Both the position numbers and the translations under genes were made by a program. From positions 1 through 5,247 of the forward strand of contig CALHGI010000700.1 of NCBI GenBank assembly GCA_938029995.1: a stretch of DNA of 5,247 bases, given 5' to 3'. Shown here piece after piece: positions 5,033 through 5,247 of the stretch (its first letter is position 1; each line of letters starts with the position of its first letter). This stretch comes from an uncultured cyanobacterium. Lineage in GTDB: Bacteria > Cyanobacteriota > Cyanobacteriia > Phormidesmidales > Phormidesmidaceae. The notes beneath the pieces are model-generated. The model did no database searches. It was given only the letters and a program-made list of their open reading frames with translations, and was not told the origin of the DNA.

Positions 5033-5247
5033 GCTATAAACTGCCATGGCTAAGGTGCTGCTGTGGTGCGGGGTAAAAGCCCTTAAGCGGCTGAGGCTAT
5101 GGGGAGGGAGCCCGCCGAGGGGCATTAACGAGGGCGATAGGTGGCTTGGGCATTTTGGTATGGCGAACGGCTGAATGCATCGTTTTTACAACTAACGGCA
5201 TGCAGGGAGCACCTATGGCCCATGTGCGCACGGTTTGGGCCTGGCTT
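5031..5247. other. GC-rich block at right edge, coding status unresolved
   Basis: These last roughly 215 bases are about 59% GC, against 27-38% just to the left. Three plus-strand frames can be read. One is a closed 42-codon frame, ATG 5046 to TGA 5172-5174, starting MAKVLLWCGVKAL with no Shine-Dalgarno. A second is a GTG at 5141 preceded by GAGGG, open to the edge. The third is open from 5095 to the edge with an ATG at 5215 (MAHVRTVWAWL). On the minus strand two frames enter from the right and end at 5097 (TAG) and near 5125 (TAA). None of these peptides is recognisable. GCCATGGC (5043-5050), GTGCGCAC (5224-5231) and a GGCCCA/TGGGCC inverted repeat (5217-5222, 5236-5241) add structure. It may be the start or end of a neighbouring gene or a mobile-element edge. 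Confidence 0.3.

Noticed and set aside
4970..5090. Faint likeness to 5S rRNA (TGGTGCCTATGG followed by a 6-bp hairpin with a 14-base loop)
   Set aside because: The conserved CCGAAC loop and the closing terminal helix are absent.
4051..5247. CRISPR array, tRNA or complete insertion sequence in the gene-free right part
   Set aside because: There are no regularly spaced long repeats, no cloverleaf with a matching acceptor stem, and no paired terminal inverted repeats with a transposase frame.

Overview
The window looks like a chromosomal piece of a cyanobacterium. The reasons are the sequence style of the two complete proteins, which resemble cyanobacterial Wza- and Wzc-type capsule/exopolysaccharide export proteins, and one copy of the HIP1 octamer GCGATCGC (806-813), which is over-represented in many cyanobacterial genomes. 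The genus cannot be fixed from the sequence alone.

All recognisable genes lie on the minus strand and read right to left. First is a Wzc-like polysaccharide co-polymerase/tyrosine autokinase (4050-1819). It is followed, 78 bases on, by a Wza-like periplasmic/outer-membrane export protein (1740-574). After a further 137 bases comes the N-terminal third or so of a Wzx/PST-type oligosaccharide flippase (436 to the left edge). Together they form a Wzx/Wzy-type export module. The flippase moves lipid-linked repeat units across the inner membrane. The Wzc-like protein controls chain length and couples the cytoplasmic kinase to the periplasm. The Wza-like protein carries the polymer through the periplasm and outer membrane. 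No Wzb-type phosphatase, Wzy polymerase or glycosyltransferase is visible; they may lie beyond the left edge.

The right-hand 1.2 kb (4051-5247) has no gene I can identify. Nearest the wzc-like gene is a leader with a plausible minus-strand promoter (about 4306-4334), three 15-bp direct repeats (4202-4246) and a small inverted repeat. Further out is an AT-rich, stop-dense stretch. It holds three copies of AAACCTGA, a perfect 14-bp palindrome (4502-4515), and a run of abutting palindromes (4727-4797) flanked by G5 tracts. At about 5030 the composition jumps from roughly 27-38% to about 59% GC. The GC-rich block at the edge has several open frames and one plausible start with a Shine-Dalgarno sequence at 5215, but nothing I recognise.

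I see no clearly new biological system. The points most worth a second look are the regulatory architecture upstream of the wzc-like gene, two perfect palindromes at the wzc stop codon, and departures in the kinase from the classical Wzc pattern: a Q-x2-Q-x2-Q stretch in place of E-x2-R-x2-R, and only two tyrosines in the C-terminal tail.
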